This document shows positions 19,739-29,433 of a stretch of 39,251 nt of DNA, one piece after another. The stretch's first letter is position 1. Each line of letters opens with the position of its first letter. The stretch spans positions 1 to 39,251 of the forward strand of contig JAKDZT010000004.1 in the NCBI GenBank assembly GCA_030462125.1, given 5' to 3'. Under the pieces are notes generated by a model. That model did no database searches and had not been told where the DNA came from. It saw nothing but the letters and a program-made list of their open reading frames with translations. Both the position numbers and the translations under genes were made by a program. Source of the DNA: Tetragenococcus sp. (GTDB taxonomy: Bacteria; Bacillota; Bacilli; Lactobacillales; Enterococcaceae).

Positions 19739-21631
19739 ATGGAAAAAAGAAGAATTAAGAATAGTCGTTATATTACAGGAATTGATGGGATCCGTACACT
19801 AGCTGTTATTGGGGTCATCTTTTATCATCTGATGCCTTCTAGTTTGCCTGGAGGCTATTTAGGGGTGCCTATCCTTTTTGTCATTTCTGGCTATTTAATT
19901 ACTGATTTACTGCGACAGGAATGGCAAGAAAATGAAAAAATTGGTATTTTAAAATTTTATACGCGGCGCTTAAAAAGGCTGTACCCATCTCTAGTGACAG
20001 TATTGGTTATCACCACTGCATACATAACGCTATTTCAACGAAACTTATTAAATAATTTACGAGGAGCCGTTTTCAGTAGTCTTTTATATGTGAATAATTG
20101 GTGGCAAATCGATCACGGTCTTTCCTATTTTGACCGTTTTGGTAATGAGTCTCCTTTTACCCATTTATGGACAATGGCAGTCGAAGGGCAAAATTATTTG
20201 ATTTGGCCGCTCCTTTTTATTTTTCTGATGAAATTTGTTAAACACAAAAATCGCATTTTTTATATATTATCCATCGGTGCACTTTTGTCAGCGATTGGCA
20301 TGGCGATCGGTTTTACTCCAGGAGAAGATCCTACGAGAGTTTATTATGGAACGGACACCCGTATTTTTTCGATACTGATTGGGAATGCGCTAGCGTTTGT
20401 TTGGCCTAGTACTCGTTTGAAAGAAGAAATCCCAAATAGTGCTAAAAAAATTTTGAATACGGCAGGTCTAATCTCTTTGTTCCTACTAATTGTTTCGTTT
20501 GCTTTTATGGACGATCGATTTAGTTTTCCATATTATGGCGGTATCTATTTAGTTAGTATTGTCACAGCTATTTTAGTTGCGGTTACGGCGCATCCTGGAG
20601 CCAGTATAAATCGTTGGTTAACAAATCCCGTGTTTAGTTATCTAGGTAAGCGTAGTTATGGTATCTACCTTTATCAATTTCCGGTGATGATTCTTTATGA
20701 AGCGAAAATAAATGTGGCCAATAACGTTTGGATGCATGTATTTATTGAATTGGCTTTGATTTTATTATGTAGTGAATTGTCCTACCGTTTTATTGAAGAA
20801 CCACTAAGAAAATTTGATTATAAAAAAACGTGGAAAATGCTCAAAAATTGGTTTTCCAAGCCATTACTTAGTAAACAAAAAGCGGTGGGAGCGGCAAGTT
20901 TTGTGGTGGTCGTCATTGCCTCAATTGGCATGAGTATTGCACCTAGTGGTACTGTCAATGCGAATCAAGCTGAATTTCAAGCAGAGATACAAGAAAATAA
21001 ACAGGCGGCACAAAAGTCCAAAAATGACGACGAACAGACTGAAGGTTCAGAGGAACAAACACAAGATACCGCTAGCGAGGACAATATCCTACAAACCTAT
21101 AGTAATGACACAGACCATGTGATGGAAAAATATGACTTAACAGAAAATCAAGTCAAACGTGCGCGTAATACTGACGTTACGGCTTTTGGTGATTCTGTTC
21201 TATTAGGTTCAACGAAGAACATCCAAGAAGTCTTTCCAGAAGCCATCATTGATGCAGACGTTGGTCGACAATTATACGATAGTGTTGAACTTTTGCAAAA
21301 CTTAAAAGATGACGGCGATTTGCAAGAAAATGTTGTGTTAGCTCTTGGAAGTAACGGCTATGCAGATGAGGCCCAATTTGATGACCTAATGGAGGTCATT
21401 GGTGATCGGAAAGTTTATCTAATGAACGTACGAGTGCCAACACAACGTTGGCAAAACGACAATAATGCTTTATTCAAAGAAATGGCTGATAAGTATAAAC
21501 GTGTCACATTAGTCGATTGGTATGATTTGAGTAATGAAAATAATAATTGGTTCCGCGAAGACCAAGTTCATCCCACAGATGTCGGCAGAGTGGAATACAC
21601 CTCGCTATTAGCTAAAAAAATATTAGAATAG
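19739..21631 (+). CDS. Membrane acyltransferase with C-terminal SGNH domain (OatA-like peptidoglycan O-acetyltransferase)
   Basis: Acyltransferase_3 N-terminus ITGIDGIRTLAVIGVIFYHL, multiple TM; C-terminal VTAFGDSVLLGS and DQVHPTDVG SGNH catalytic motifs. Confidence 0.87.
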   Translation: MEKRRIKNSRYITGIDGIRTLAVIGVIFYHLMPSSLPGGYLGVPILFVISGYLITDLLRQEWQENEKIGILKFYTRRLKRLYPSLVTVLVITTAYITLFQRNLLNNLRGAVFSSLLYVNNWWQIDHGLSYFDRFGNESPFTHLWTMAVEGQNYLIWPLLFIFLMKFVKHKNRIFYILSIGALLSAIGMAIGFTPGEDPTRVYYGTDTRIFSILIGNALAFVWPSTRLKEEIPNSAKKILNTAGLISLFLLIVSFAFMDDRFSFPYYGGIYLVSIVTAILVAVTAHPGASINRWLTNPVFSYLGKRSYGIYLYQFPVMILYEAKINVANNVWMHVFIELALILLCSELSYRFIEEPLRKFDYKKTWKMLKNWFSKPLLSKQKAVGAASFVVVVIASIGMSIAPSGTVNANQAEFQAEIQENKQAAQKSKNDDEQTEGSEEQTQDTASEDNILQTYSNDTDHVMEKYDLTENQVKRARNTDVTAFGDSVLLGSTKNIQEVFPEAIIDADVGRQLYDSVELLQNLKDDGDLQENVVLALGSNGYADEAQFDDLMEVIGDRKVYLMNVRVPTQRWQNDNNALFKEMADKYKRVTLVDWYDLSNENNNWFREDQVHPTDVGRVEYTSLLAKKILE

Positions 21632-21642
21632 TACTTACTGGT

Positions 21643-21673
21643 AAAACCCGCTGAATTTTTCAGCGGGTTTTTT
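21643..21673 (+). terminator. Terminator downstream of the acyltransferase gene
   Basis: AAACCCGCTGAATTTTTCAGCGGGTTTTTT. Confidence 0.88.
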
Positions 21674-21686
21674 GCGCCTTAGCATC

Positions 21687-21806
21687 TTAAGCACATAACA
21701 TTGGTGAAGTAACGTGCTTATCGAGTGTTAACCACATAGGTTTGTAGTTCTTATGTGGTTATTTAGAATTTAGCTCATTATTTTTTGAAACTTATGTGCT
21801 AAAAGC
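21687..21806. repeat. Structured intergenic element, copy 1 (120 bp)
   Basis: Begins TTAAGCACATAA and ends TTATGTGCTAAAAGC; internal AACCACATA/TATGTGGTT dyad; ~85% identical (by eye, 102/120) to 21842-21961 without gaps. Confidence 0.85.
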
Positions 21807-21841
21807 ATGTAAAACGAATGTTATTTTTAATTTTTGCCAAT

Positions 21842-21961
21842 TTAAGCACATAACATTGGCAAAATAACGTGCTTATCTGATGTTAACCACATAAGTTGGC
21901 AGATCTTATGTGGTAATTTGCGATTAAACCCATTATTTTTTGAAATTTATGTGCTAAAAGC
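21842..21961. repeat. Structured intergenic element, copy 2 (120 bp)
   Basis: Same length and layout as copy 1, offset 155 bp. Confidence 0.85.
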
Positions 21962-22049
21962 GACTCAAACTTACTTTTTTTATTTTTTTCTCATTTTAAA
22001 AAAAGAAATCAATAAAAATTGCGTACTTTATAGTGAAAGGAGGAAAGTA

Positions 22050-22988
22050 ATGACAATTGAAGAACTGTCTGATGAATTAATTCATTATGGAAGACGGCAA
22101 AAAATGCAGGATATGTATCTGTATCTATTAAACGGAGGCGCCATTATTTACTTTCGGAAAAATTCACAAATGACTAAGTATAAAGAAATCCTACTTGAGC
22201 AAGCACAACAATTGATTTCACGTTTTAAATATTTAGGTGAGATGGATGTCGGCGAGAAACGGAAAGCACAACTGGGCGCGATTCGTTATTTTCTTAAAGA
22301 TGATACGCAAAGGTTACGATTATCGACTGTGGGTGATTATCAGGGAAATGAAAGTTTAGTGATCCGCTTTTTGTATAATCTAAAACAGGAAGAACCGGCG
22401 TATTTCTTTTCCGCAGATGCAGAATTAATTCAGCAAAAAATCCAAGAAGAAAGGGGGCTATATCTTTTCAGTGGTCCCACAGGATCTGGCAAAACGACAC
22501 TGATGTATCAACTAGCGCAACATGCCAAAGGACAAGTGATCACTATCGAAGACCCGGTGGAAATTGAAGAACCTAATTTTTTACAATTGCAGACAAATGA
22601 AAAGATCCAACAAACATATGACCAATTAATCAAATTATCGTTACGGCATCGCCCGGATCTATTGATTATTGGCGAAATTCGCGATCAGTTAACAGCAAAA
22701 GCAGCCATTCGTGCCGCATTAACCGGCCATACGGTACTGGCAACTGTACATGCTAAAGGCGTCTCTGAAACTCGAAATCGATTACTAGATTTGGTGGGCA
22801 GTCAGACAGAATTGGACGATTGTTTAAATGGGGTCATTTACCAACAATTATTTTTAGACTATCAAGAAGAAAGTCGTGCTTTACTAGCCTATCAATTTTT
22901 TACAGGAGATTTAGAGAAACGGCAGTGGTCTGAAGCCTACGCGCAGATCCAAGAAAGAGGGTTAATCTATGCTGAAAAAGAAACGTAA
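22050..22988 (+). CDS. comGA: Competence pilus traffic ATPase ComGA
   Basis: GPTGSGKTTLMYQLA Walker A, TIEDPVEIEEP, RHRPDLLIIGEIRD, TGHTVLATVHAK; start ATG 22050 after AGGAGG (ORF track start is too far upstream). Confidence 0.93.
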   Translation: MTIEELSDELIHYGRRQKMQDMYLYLLNGGAIIYFRKNSQMTKYKEILLEQAQQLISRFKYLGEMDVGEKRKAQLGAIRYFLKDDTQRLRLSTVGDYQGNESLVIRFLYNLKQEEPAYFFSADAELIQQKIQEERGLYLFSGPTGSGKTTLMYQLAQHAKGQVITIEDPVEIEEPNFLQLQTNEKIQQTYDQLIKLSLRHRPDLLIIGEIRDQLTAKAAIRAALTGHTVLATVHAKGVSETRNRLLDLVGSQTELDDCLNGVIYQQLFLDYQEESRALLAYQFFTGDLEKRQWSEAYAQIQERGLIYAEKET

Positions 22989-23991
22989 AAACACGGCCCT
23001 CATGCGAGAACAATTTTTAGAGATGTTGGTTAGCTTACTAGAAAACGGCTTTTCCCTACAAGAAAGTTTAGCCGTGATGCAACGTAATCAGCAGTTTTCA
23101 CCAGAAATCCTACAATGCTTTACTACGGGGCTAAAAGAGGGAGCGACTTTTGCTGAATGTTTCTATCAGGCGGGTTTTTCTTTACAAGAAATGACACAGG
23201 TGCAATTAGCAGATGTGCATGGCAACGTGGTTACGACGCTGAAGAATATTTTAAGCACTATGCAAATTTTAAGAAAGCAGAAAAAAGAGCTAAGCAAAGT
23301 AGCCACCTATCCGATGTTGTTATTTATATTTGTGCTTGTTTTATTATTTGCCATGCGTTTTTTTCTTTTGCCTTCATTATTGCAATCAGGGATGATTGAT
23401 ACGAGTCATTGGAGTGTCGCGCTCATTGCTTATGGACCATTTGTTATGGTGGGTTTGTTATTTGTCATAGGTTTTTTGGTGGGTGGTTGTTTATGGTATA
23501 CCCAGCAACAGTCTGTAATTAAACGTGCTGTTTTTACCGCCAACCTACCAATGATTGGATTTTTGTACAAAATGTATCAGACAAGCTATTTTGCTTTGGA
23601 GTGGGGAAAAATGTTTAAACGAGGGTTGGAAGCTAGACAAATTCTAGCCTTTATGGAAACGGTGAATCCCCAATCGTTAGTGGCTAGTTTAGCTAAAGAA
23701 TTAAACGACGCATTATCCCAGGGGAAATCGTTAGCTGCAGAATTAGAACACTACACGTTTTTGTTGCCAGAGTTTTCCCTCATTATTTTACAAGGGGAAG
23801 TGAAAGGGAAACTGGGAGAGGAATTACTGTTATACAGTCAATTATTAACCAAAAGAATCGTTGAAAAAGTCGAAGGCTGGATTCGCTGGGTGCAGCCACT
23901 TGTATTTTTATTTGTTGCCGTTTTGATTATGGCAATTTATATTGCGATGTTTTTACCCATGTATGAGAACATAGGAGGGATCATGGAGTGA
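22969..23991 (+). CDS. comGB: Competence pilus membrane platform protein ComGB
   Basis: T2SF-type protein: LVSLLENGFSLQESLAVM, repeated module with C-terminal TM; position in comG operon. Confidence 0.9.
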   Translation: MLKKKRKNTALMREQFLEMLVSLLENGFSLQESLAVMQRNQQFSPEILQCFTTGLKEGATFAECFYQAGFSLQEMTQVQLADVHGNVVTTLKNILSTMQILRKQKKELSKVATYPMLLFIFVLVLLFAMRFFLLPSLLQSGMIDTSHWSVALIAYGPFVMVGLLFVIGFLVGGCLWYTQQQSVIKRAVFTANLPMIGFLYKMYQTSYFALEWGKMFKRGLEARQILAFMETVNPQSLVASLAKELNDALSQGKSLAAELEHYTFLLPEFSLIILQGEVKGKLGEELLLYSQLLTKRIVEKVEGWIRWVQPLVFLFVAVLIMAIYIAMFLPMYENIGGIME

Positions 23992-24314
23992 TAAAAGAGT
24001 GGCCACAAGGGCTTCATTTAAATGAATGGATACACAATGGTTTTGTCAAAATGAAAGCAAAAGCAAAGAAAGCGTTCACGCTAATTGAAATGATGATTGT
24101 TTTATTAGTAATCAGTATTTTAGTCTTATTGTTTGTCCCAAATTTGTCAAAACAAAAAGATACAGTTTCAGCACAAGGAGATAAAGCTATTGTGAAAGTT
24201 GTTGAGTCTCAAATTGAAATTTATGAGATCAATCATGATAAAAAAATCACGGATAGCGCATTAAAAAAACTAGTAACCTCGGAGCAATATAAAATCTATA
24301 AAAAATACAACTAG
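23988..24314 (+). CDS. comGC: Major competence pseudopilin ComGC (start could be ATG 24051)
   Basis: KKAFTLIEMMIVLLVISILVLLFVPNL type IV pilin N-terminus. Confidence 0.9.
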   Translation: MIKEWPQGLHLNEWIHNGFVKMKAKAKKAFTLIEMMIVLLVISILVLLFVPNLSKQKDTVSAQGDKAIVKVVESQIEIYEINHDKKITDSALKKLVTSEQYKIYKKYN

Positions 24315-24322
24315 CAGCGAGA

Positions 24323-24772
24323 ATGAGGCGACCTATTATGAAATCTTATCGAGGGTTTACCTTGCTTGAAACGCTATTAGTCTTATTGGTTGTCACGTCA
24401 TTTATTGCCCTACCTTCTATTGTTGTTCAGAATACTAAAGAAACATTAGAGGTGGTTCATTTTTTAGATCGTTTTGAAAAAAATATGTTGGCGACCCAAC
24501 AAGCGGCTATTACTTCCAATCAAAGGACAAAAATGATTCAAAGAGATACGACAACCGAATATTATTTTTATACCGATACGATAGAAAAACTTGATATGCC
24601 AAAAGATTTAAGAGCAAGCAGAATTAAAACCCTTTATTTTAAACCAGGTTCTGGTAATAATAGTAGTTTAAAAAAACTTCATTTTTATTGGGACAAAAAC
24701 AACCAAAAGATCACCTATAGTTTTTTGTTTGCAAGGGGGCATTATGAAAAAAAGATTACAACCATTCACTAG
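24323..24772 (+). CDS. comGD: Minor pseudopilin ComGD
   Basis: YRGFTLLETLLVLLVVTSF prepilin motif; position in operon. Confidence 0.85.
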   Translation: MRRPIMKSYRGFTLLETLLVLLVVTSFIALPSIVVQNTKETLEVVHFLDRFEKNMLATQQAAITSNQRTKMIQRDTTTEYYFYTDTIEKLDMPKDLRASRIKTLYFKPGSGNNSSLKKLHFYWDKNNQKITYSFLFARGHYEKKITTIH

Positions 24773-25067
24773 TGGTTTTATTTTGTTGGAATGTATTATT
24801 GCGTTAGCTATTTTAACAACGACAGTTTTTCTTTTCCAAACAAGTCAGGTTCATGCCTTAAAAGAGACGAAAAAAAGCCAAGAGGAACTACAGATGTTAC
24901 GTGTCCTCTATGAAGAAACGAGAGAACGTAGGCAGTATCAAATGAAAACAGGAAGTTATCAAATCACTAGAGATGGAAACTTTTCAATTACTTATCAAGC
25001 AAGTCCCATGGCACAGGCCAAGATTTCTTCGCAGCAACAGGATTGGGCGGTTATACGTGAAAAATAA
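24744..25067 (+). CDS. comGE: ComGE-like minor pseudopilin
   Basis: MKKRLQPFTSGFILLECIIALAILTTTVFLF; position in operon. Confidence 0.75.
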   Translation: MKKRLQPFTSGFILLECIIALAILTTTVFLFQTSQVHALKETKKSQEELQMLRVLYEETRERRQYQMKTGSYQITRDGNFSITYQASPMAQAKISSQQQDWAVIREK

Positions 25068-25494
25068 AGGATTTACGCTAATGGAATGTGCGATTGCACT
25101 CTTAGTATTGAGCTTATTTTTGCTAGGAACGCTAGGAGTCTTGCAACAAGGCAAACAAGTACAACAAGCTGTTTATGGAAGAAATGCCCAAGAATGGCAC
25201 GTTTTCTTGATTCAATTTGAAAATAAGTTAGCTGAAGGGACGTTTTCTCGAGTAGTTAATAGTAAGATTTATTATAACAAAGTAAATCCTACGACAAATA
25301 AGGAATATGAATGCAAAATTGAGTTAAATACAAACCGGAATGAGATCGCCATACGGGAGAAGAATGGTTATGAACCTATCTTAACTGAGGTAAAAAAATT
25401 ACAATTTCGTAAAAGTAAGCAGTATATATTATTTACTGTAACTTTTTTGAATGGAGAACAAAGAAATGGGAAGTGGACGATCGAAAAGATATAA
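25059..25494 (+). CDS. comGF: ComGF-like minor pseudopilin (approximate start)
   Basis: VKNKGFTLMECAIALLVLSLFLLGTLGVLQQG prepilin motif; NGEQRNGKWTIEKI C-terminus; translation probably starts at a GTG near 25059. Confidence 0.8.
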
Positions 25495-25810
25495 AGGAGG
25501 GGTGTTGTTAACAGCGGTTTTTACGGTAGTTATTATGAGTATTTTGTTACTATTTTTAACAGAAAATTATCGTATACAAGCGCAGTTTACACAACGCACT
25601 CGTGAATATTATGAGATCCAGATTATGAAGGAGTTATTTTTGACAGGCTATCAAGTTTTGCCAGAAAATAAACGGCCGGAAAAAGGAGAAGCGATTTATA
25701 ATCGTGGCAAACTAACCTATGAAAAAGAAAAAGAGCAATTAATGCTAACCGTCAGTGTAGGTGAACAAGAAAGAGACTTTAAAGAAGAAATAGTTGAGAC
25801 AGACCCTTAG
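25466..25810 (+). CDS. comGG: ComGG-like protein
   Basis: MGSGRSKRYKGGVLLTAVFTVVIMSILLLFLTENYRIQ; last gene of operon. Confidence 0.7.
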   Translation: MGSGRSKRYKGGVLLTAVFTVVIMSILLLFLTENYRIQAQFTQRTREYYEIQIMKELFLTGYQVLPENKRPEKGEAIYNRGKLTYEKEKEQLMLTVSVGEQERDFKEEIVETDP

Positions 25811-25848
25811 AAAAGTACAGAAAAGAACAAATAATGATACACCACAGC

Positions 25849-25886
25849 ACAGCGACCTACTCAAAATAGTGTCGCTGTTCTATTTT
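25849..25886 (+). terminator. Terminator downstream of comGG
   Basis: CAGCGAC ... GTCGCTG then TTCTATTTTT. Confidence 0.65.
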
Positions 25887-26010
25887 TAAGTTCATAGTAT
25901 ACAAGAAAATAAAAGGTCTAAAGGGTGTTAGTTGATTATTTAGTTTAAATCAGATAAAATTGAACAGGTAAGTTTGTTGTTATAATCAAACACAGAAAGT
26001 GAGGGAGACC

Positions 26011-27024
26011 GTGTCTGCAGAAAATGTTGAAGCAAGTTTTCACTTGCATCTTGAAGCGATTCAGTTGTTACAAAATGCATTGGAAACCTCTTATTTAGAT
26101 GCTTACATAGAAAATATAGAGAATATTAACGATCATTATCAAGTTCGCATCGTTAACGACGTTCCTAAGCAATCAACCGTCGATGAAATTACGCGGATTT
26201 ATCAAAAACTTCAAGGAATCCCTTTAGAAAAAGAAGAACGCCGCAAACTTTCACAGTTATTGCTTTTAAAAGGAATGCAGACGGAGCCGCTACAGCCTAA
26301 TCACCAGCTGACTCCTGATAGTATCGGTTTTTTGTTTGTCTTCTTGTTAGAACAATTATACCCAGAAAAAGATTCATTAAAGACCATTGCTGATTTGTCT
26401 AGTGGCATGGGAAACTTACTTTTCACCGTGCTAACAAACCTTGAAATAGCAGGATATCAGTTACAAGCTTATGGCGTAGATAATGATGAGACGATGTTAG
26501 CTGTTGCTGCTAGTGATAGCCAATGGATCCCCACTGACACAACGTTATTTCATCAAGACGCAACGACTGATTTATTGATGGATCCTACTGATGCTGTCTT
26601 AAGTGATTTACCTGTAGGTTATTATCCAATGGATGAAAATGCGCAGAAATTTGTTACAGCAGCAGAGGGGACACACAGCTATGCTCATCATTTGTTGATT
26701 GAACAAAGTATGAAATACGTTAAAGAAAATGGTTTTGGCTTGTTCTTAGTACCGACAAACTTTTTGGAAACAGAACAAAGTGAGTATTTAAAAAAATGGT
26801 TAACGGATAAAGTTTATCTGCAAGGTATCGTGCAATTGCCAGAAGAAATGTTTAAAAATAAAGCCGCCAGTAAAAGTATTTTAATTTTGCAACAAAAAGG
26901 CGAAAAGGCGCAACAAGCGCCTGAAGTACTATTAGCAAAAGTGGCATCGTTGAAGGAACCTAAGCAAGTGTCCGCTTTCTTTAATGAATTTAAGGAATGG
27001 AAATCGGCTAACCTGACAGTTTAG
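26011..27024 (+). CDS. Class I SAM-dependent methyltransferase (YtxK-like, N6-adenine methylase fold)
   Basis: ADLSSGMGNLLFTVLTNLEIAG SAM motif, VLSDLPVGYYP (DLPVGYYP), between comG and ackA as is typical in Lactobacillales; GTG 26011 has better RBS spacing than 25999. Confidence 0.85.
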   Translation: MSAENVEASFHLHLEAIQLLQNALETSYLDAYIENIENINDHYQVRIVNDVPKQSTVDEITRIYQKLQGIPLEKEERRKLSQLLLLKGMQTEPLQPNHQLTPDSIGFLFVFLLEQLYPEKDSLKTIADLSSGMGNLLFTVLTNLEIAGYQLQAYGVDNDETMLAVAASDSQWIPTDTTLFHQDATTDLLMDPTDAVLSDLPVGYYPMDENAQKFVTAAEGTHSYAHHLLIEQSMKYVKENGFGLFLVPTNFLETEQSEYLKKWLTDKVYLQGIVQLPEEMFKNKAASKSILILQQKGEKAQQAPEVLLAKVASLKEPKQVSAFFNEFKEWKSANLTV

Positions 27025-27075
27025 GAAAAGCTTATTATAAGAATAAATTTTAAATAAGGGGAATGAGGAGAAAAA

Positions 27076-28266
27076 ATGGCAAAAACAATCGCAATTAATG
27101 CAGGAAGTTCAAGTTTAAAATGGCAATTATATGAAATGCCAGCAGAAGAAGTAGTGGCTAAAGGTGTTGTAGAAAGAATCGGTTTAAATGATTCGATCTT
27201 TACAATCAAATATGGAAATGATCAAAAATATGAAGAAACTTTAGATATTAAAGATCATGAAGTTGCAGTCAAAATGTTATTGGATAAATTGATTGAATTA
27301 AACATTTTAGGTTCTTATGATGAAATCACAGGCGTTGGCCATCGGGTCGTTCAAGGCGGAGAATACTTCGACCAATCCGTTGTTATCGATGAAGACGTTT
27401 TGGAAAAAATCGAAAAGTTAGCTGATTTTGCGCCATTGCATAACCCAGCCAACTTAATGGGTATCAATGCTTTTAGAGAATTACTACCTAATGTTATTAA
27501 CGTAGCTGTTTTTGATACAGCTTTTCATGCAAACATGCCAGAGTCTAACGCTCGTTACAGCATTCCTAAAGAATATAAGGAAGAATATGGCGTTCGTAAA
27601 TATGGTGCTCACGGAACCAGTCATCGTTACGTAGCTGAACGTGCAGCTAAGATGTTAGATCGTCCGCTAAAAGATTTGAAACTTATTACTTGTCATTTAG
27701 GTAATGGCGCTTCAATTACCGCTGTTGAAAACGGCAAATCCGTGGACACTTCCATGGGCTTTACGCCATTGGCTGGTGTAACTATGGGAACGCGCTCCGG
27801 CGATGTCGATCCAGCTGTATTGCAATATTTGATGAACAAACTAAATATCGGTATTGATGAAATGTTAGACATTTTAAATAAAAAATCAGGTTTACTTGGT
27901 TTAACAGGTATCTCAAGTGATATGCGTGATTTAGAAGATAATATGGATAATGAAGATGTTAAAATCGCGCTAGATATTTTTGCTGATCGTATCCGTAAAT
28001 ACATTGGTAGTTATGTAACAACTATGAATGGTGTTGACGCCATTGTATTTACTGCGGGTATCGGAGAAAACGATGCAAATACTCGTGCGAACGTGATTAA
28101 CGGTATGACTTGGTTCGGCTGTGAAGTTGACCCAGAAAAAAATGACGTACGTGGCGAAGAAAAAGTCATTTCAACTGACGATTCTAAGGTCAAAGTACTT
28201 TTAGTTCCAACAGATGAAGAATTAGTTATCGCTCGTGATGTAGAATCATTGCGCAAAAATGGTTAA
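27076..28266 (+). CDS. ackA: Acetate kinase
   Basis: [66 protein letters not shown]. Confidence 0.97.
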   Translation: MAKTIAINAGSSSLKWQLYEMPAEEVVAKGVVERIGLNDSIFTIKYGNDQKYEETLDIKDHEVAVKMLLDKLIELNILGSYDEITGVGHRVVQGGEYFDQSVVIDEDVLEKIEKLADFAPLHNPANLMGINAFRELLPNVINVAVFDTAFHANMPESNARYSIPKEYKEEYGVRKYGAHGTSHRYVAERAAKMLDRPLKDLKLITCHLGNGASITAVENGKSVDTSMGFTPLAGVTMGTRSGDVDPAVLQYLMNKLNIGIDEMLDILNKKSGLLGLTGISSDMRDLEDNMDNEDVKIALDIFADRIRKYIGSYVTTMNGVDAIVFTAGIGENDANTRANVINGMTWFGCEVDPEKNDVRGEEKVISTDDSKVKVLLVPTDEELVIARDVESLRKNG

Positions 28267-28276
28267 TAAATAGAAC

Positions 28277-28312
28277 AAAAAAGCCTTGGATTTTAAAATC
28301 CAAGGCTTTTTT
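28277..28312 (+). terminator. Terminator downstream of ackA
   Basis: 36-bp perfect palindrome AAAAAAGCCTTGGATTTTAAAATCCAAGGCTTTTTT. Confidence 0.9.
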
Positions 28313-28447
28313 CATAAATGAGGGGGAGTATAGTCGAGCTCCCTTCTTTTTCTCAAATATTCCTTATTTTAAATGTACTGTTGGAGCTATCCTAGTAAAC
28401 ATAAAGCTGCCTGCACAGGAAAATAATATGGCAACATTATAAAATGA

Positions 28448-29272
28448 TTATTGCTCAAATTGTTTCATCCAATAAGGTAATGCTTGGCTAATTTTTGTAG
28501 GTAACACAATGTAATTCTCTTGAGCGATACGATCGGCAATGTAACTATGCAAATAAACGGCAGCATTAATTGTGTCGACCGAATTAGAAAATTGGGCTAA
28601 AAATCCTGCTATAATGCCAGCTAGCGTATCTCCGGTGCCCCCTGTGGCCATGCCAGGATTCCCTAATGGATTTTGAAAACGACCTTGCTTACTATAAATT
28701 TCTGTACGATGACTTTTTAAAACAATAGTCGCTTGTAATTTTTCTTGTAAGGCTTGGTTCATTTCCTCTGTTTGATCTTCAATTTTTATACCACTTAACC
28801 GTTGCCACTCCATTTGATGGGGCGTAAAAATTGTTTGGCTAGGGTGAGGAAGCTGTTCATCTCCCTTGGCAAATAATGTAATAGCGGAACCATCAATTAT
28901 CAATAGTTGATCTTCTGTTTGTTTTTGAAAAATGTAAGTTAGTAAGCTTTGACTTTTTTCATCTTCTCCTAAACCAGGGCCGATCAATATAACATCTGCA
29001 GAATCTAGGACTGAATCACACAGTTCTTTGTCATCCCAGTCCACAGTCATGGCTTCAGGCATGCGAGCATGTAAAGCGGCATGATTGTGAGAATCAGTTA
29101 TCACTGTGGTTAGCCCGCTACCTGCATTTACACAAGCTTCGGCACTCATCATAATCGCACCGCCAAATTGGGCATTACCTCCAACCAAAACAGTGCGGCC
29201 AAAGGTGCCCTTATGGGAATTTTGCGGACGTTTTTGAATAATGGACAAACTTTGTTCGGCTAAACGTTGCAT
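28448..29272 (-). CDS. nnrD: ADP-dependent NAD(P)H-hydrate dehydratase
   Basis: GTFGRTVLVGGNAQFGGAIMMSAEA, TPHQMEWQRLSG, GNPGMATGGTGDTLAGIIAGFLAQ. Confidence 0.93.
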   Translation of the reverse strand: MQRLAEQSLSIIQKRPQNSHKGTFGRTVLVGGNAQFGGAIMMSAEACVNAGSGLTTVITDSHNHAALHARMPEAMTVDWDDKELCDSVLDSADVILIGPGLGEDEKSQSLLTYIFQKQTEDQLLIIDGSAITLFAKGDEQLPHPSQTIFTPHQMEWQRLSGIKIEDQTEEMNQALQEKLQATIVLKSHRTEIYSKQGRFQNPLGNPGMATGGTGDTLAGIIAGFLAQFSNSVDTINAAVYLHSYIADRIAQENYIVLPTKISQALPYWMKQFEQ

Positions 29273-29433
29273 AAAAACAGCTCCTTAAATTTATTCCTAC
29301 ATCTTTTATTATAACTCTTTGCTGTAACGAATGAAAATGATGTAAATAGTCCGAGTCGCGTTGGAAAACTTTTTTATCAAGGAAATAAATGGTATTATAA
29401 AAGGGAGTTTTAAATTTCAAGGGGGAATGATTT

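Noticed and set aside
20110-20200. Variant VEGQNYLIWP motif in the acyltransferase (instead of EEQFYLIWP)
   Set aside because: The motif varies within the Acyltransferase_3 family and SGNH residues are intact, so I do not claim altered function
21687-21961. CRISPR array interpretation of the duplicated element
   Set aside because: Only two copies, 120-bp units with ~85% identity and a 35-bp gap; no cas genes; not CRISPR-like
28320-28352. GGGAG/CTCCC hairpin after the ackA terminator
   Set aside because: Only 5 bp of stem with a 10-nt loop; could be a weak second terminator but not supportable
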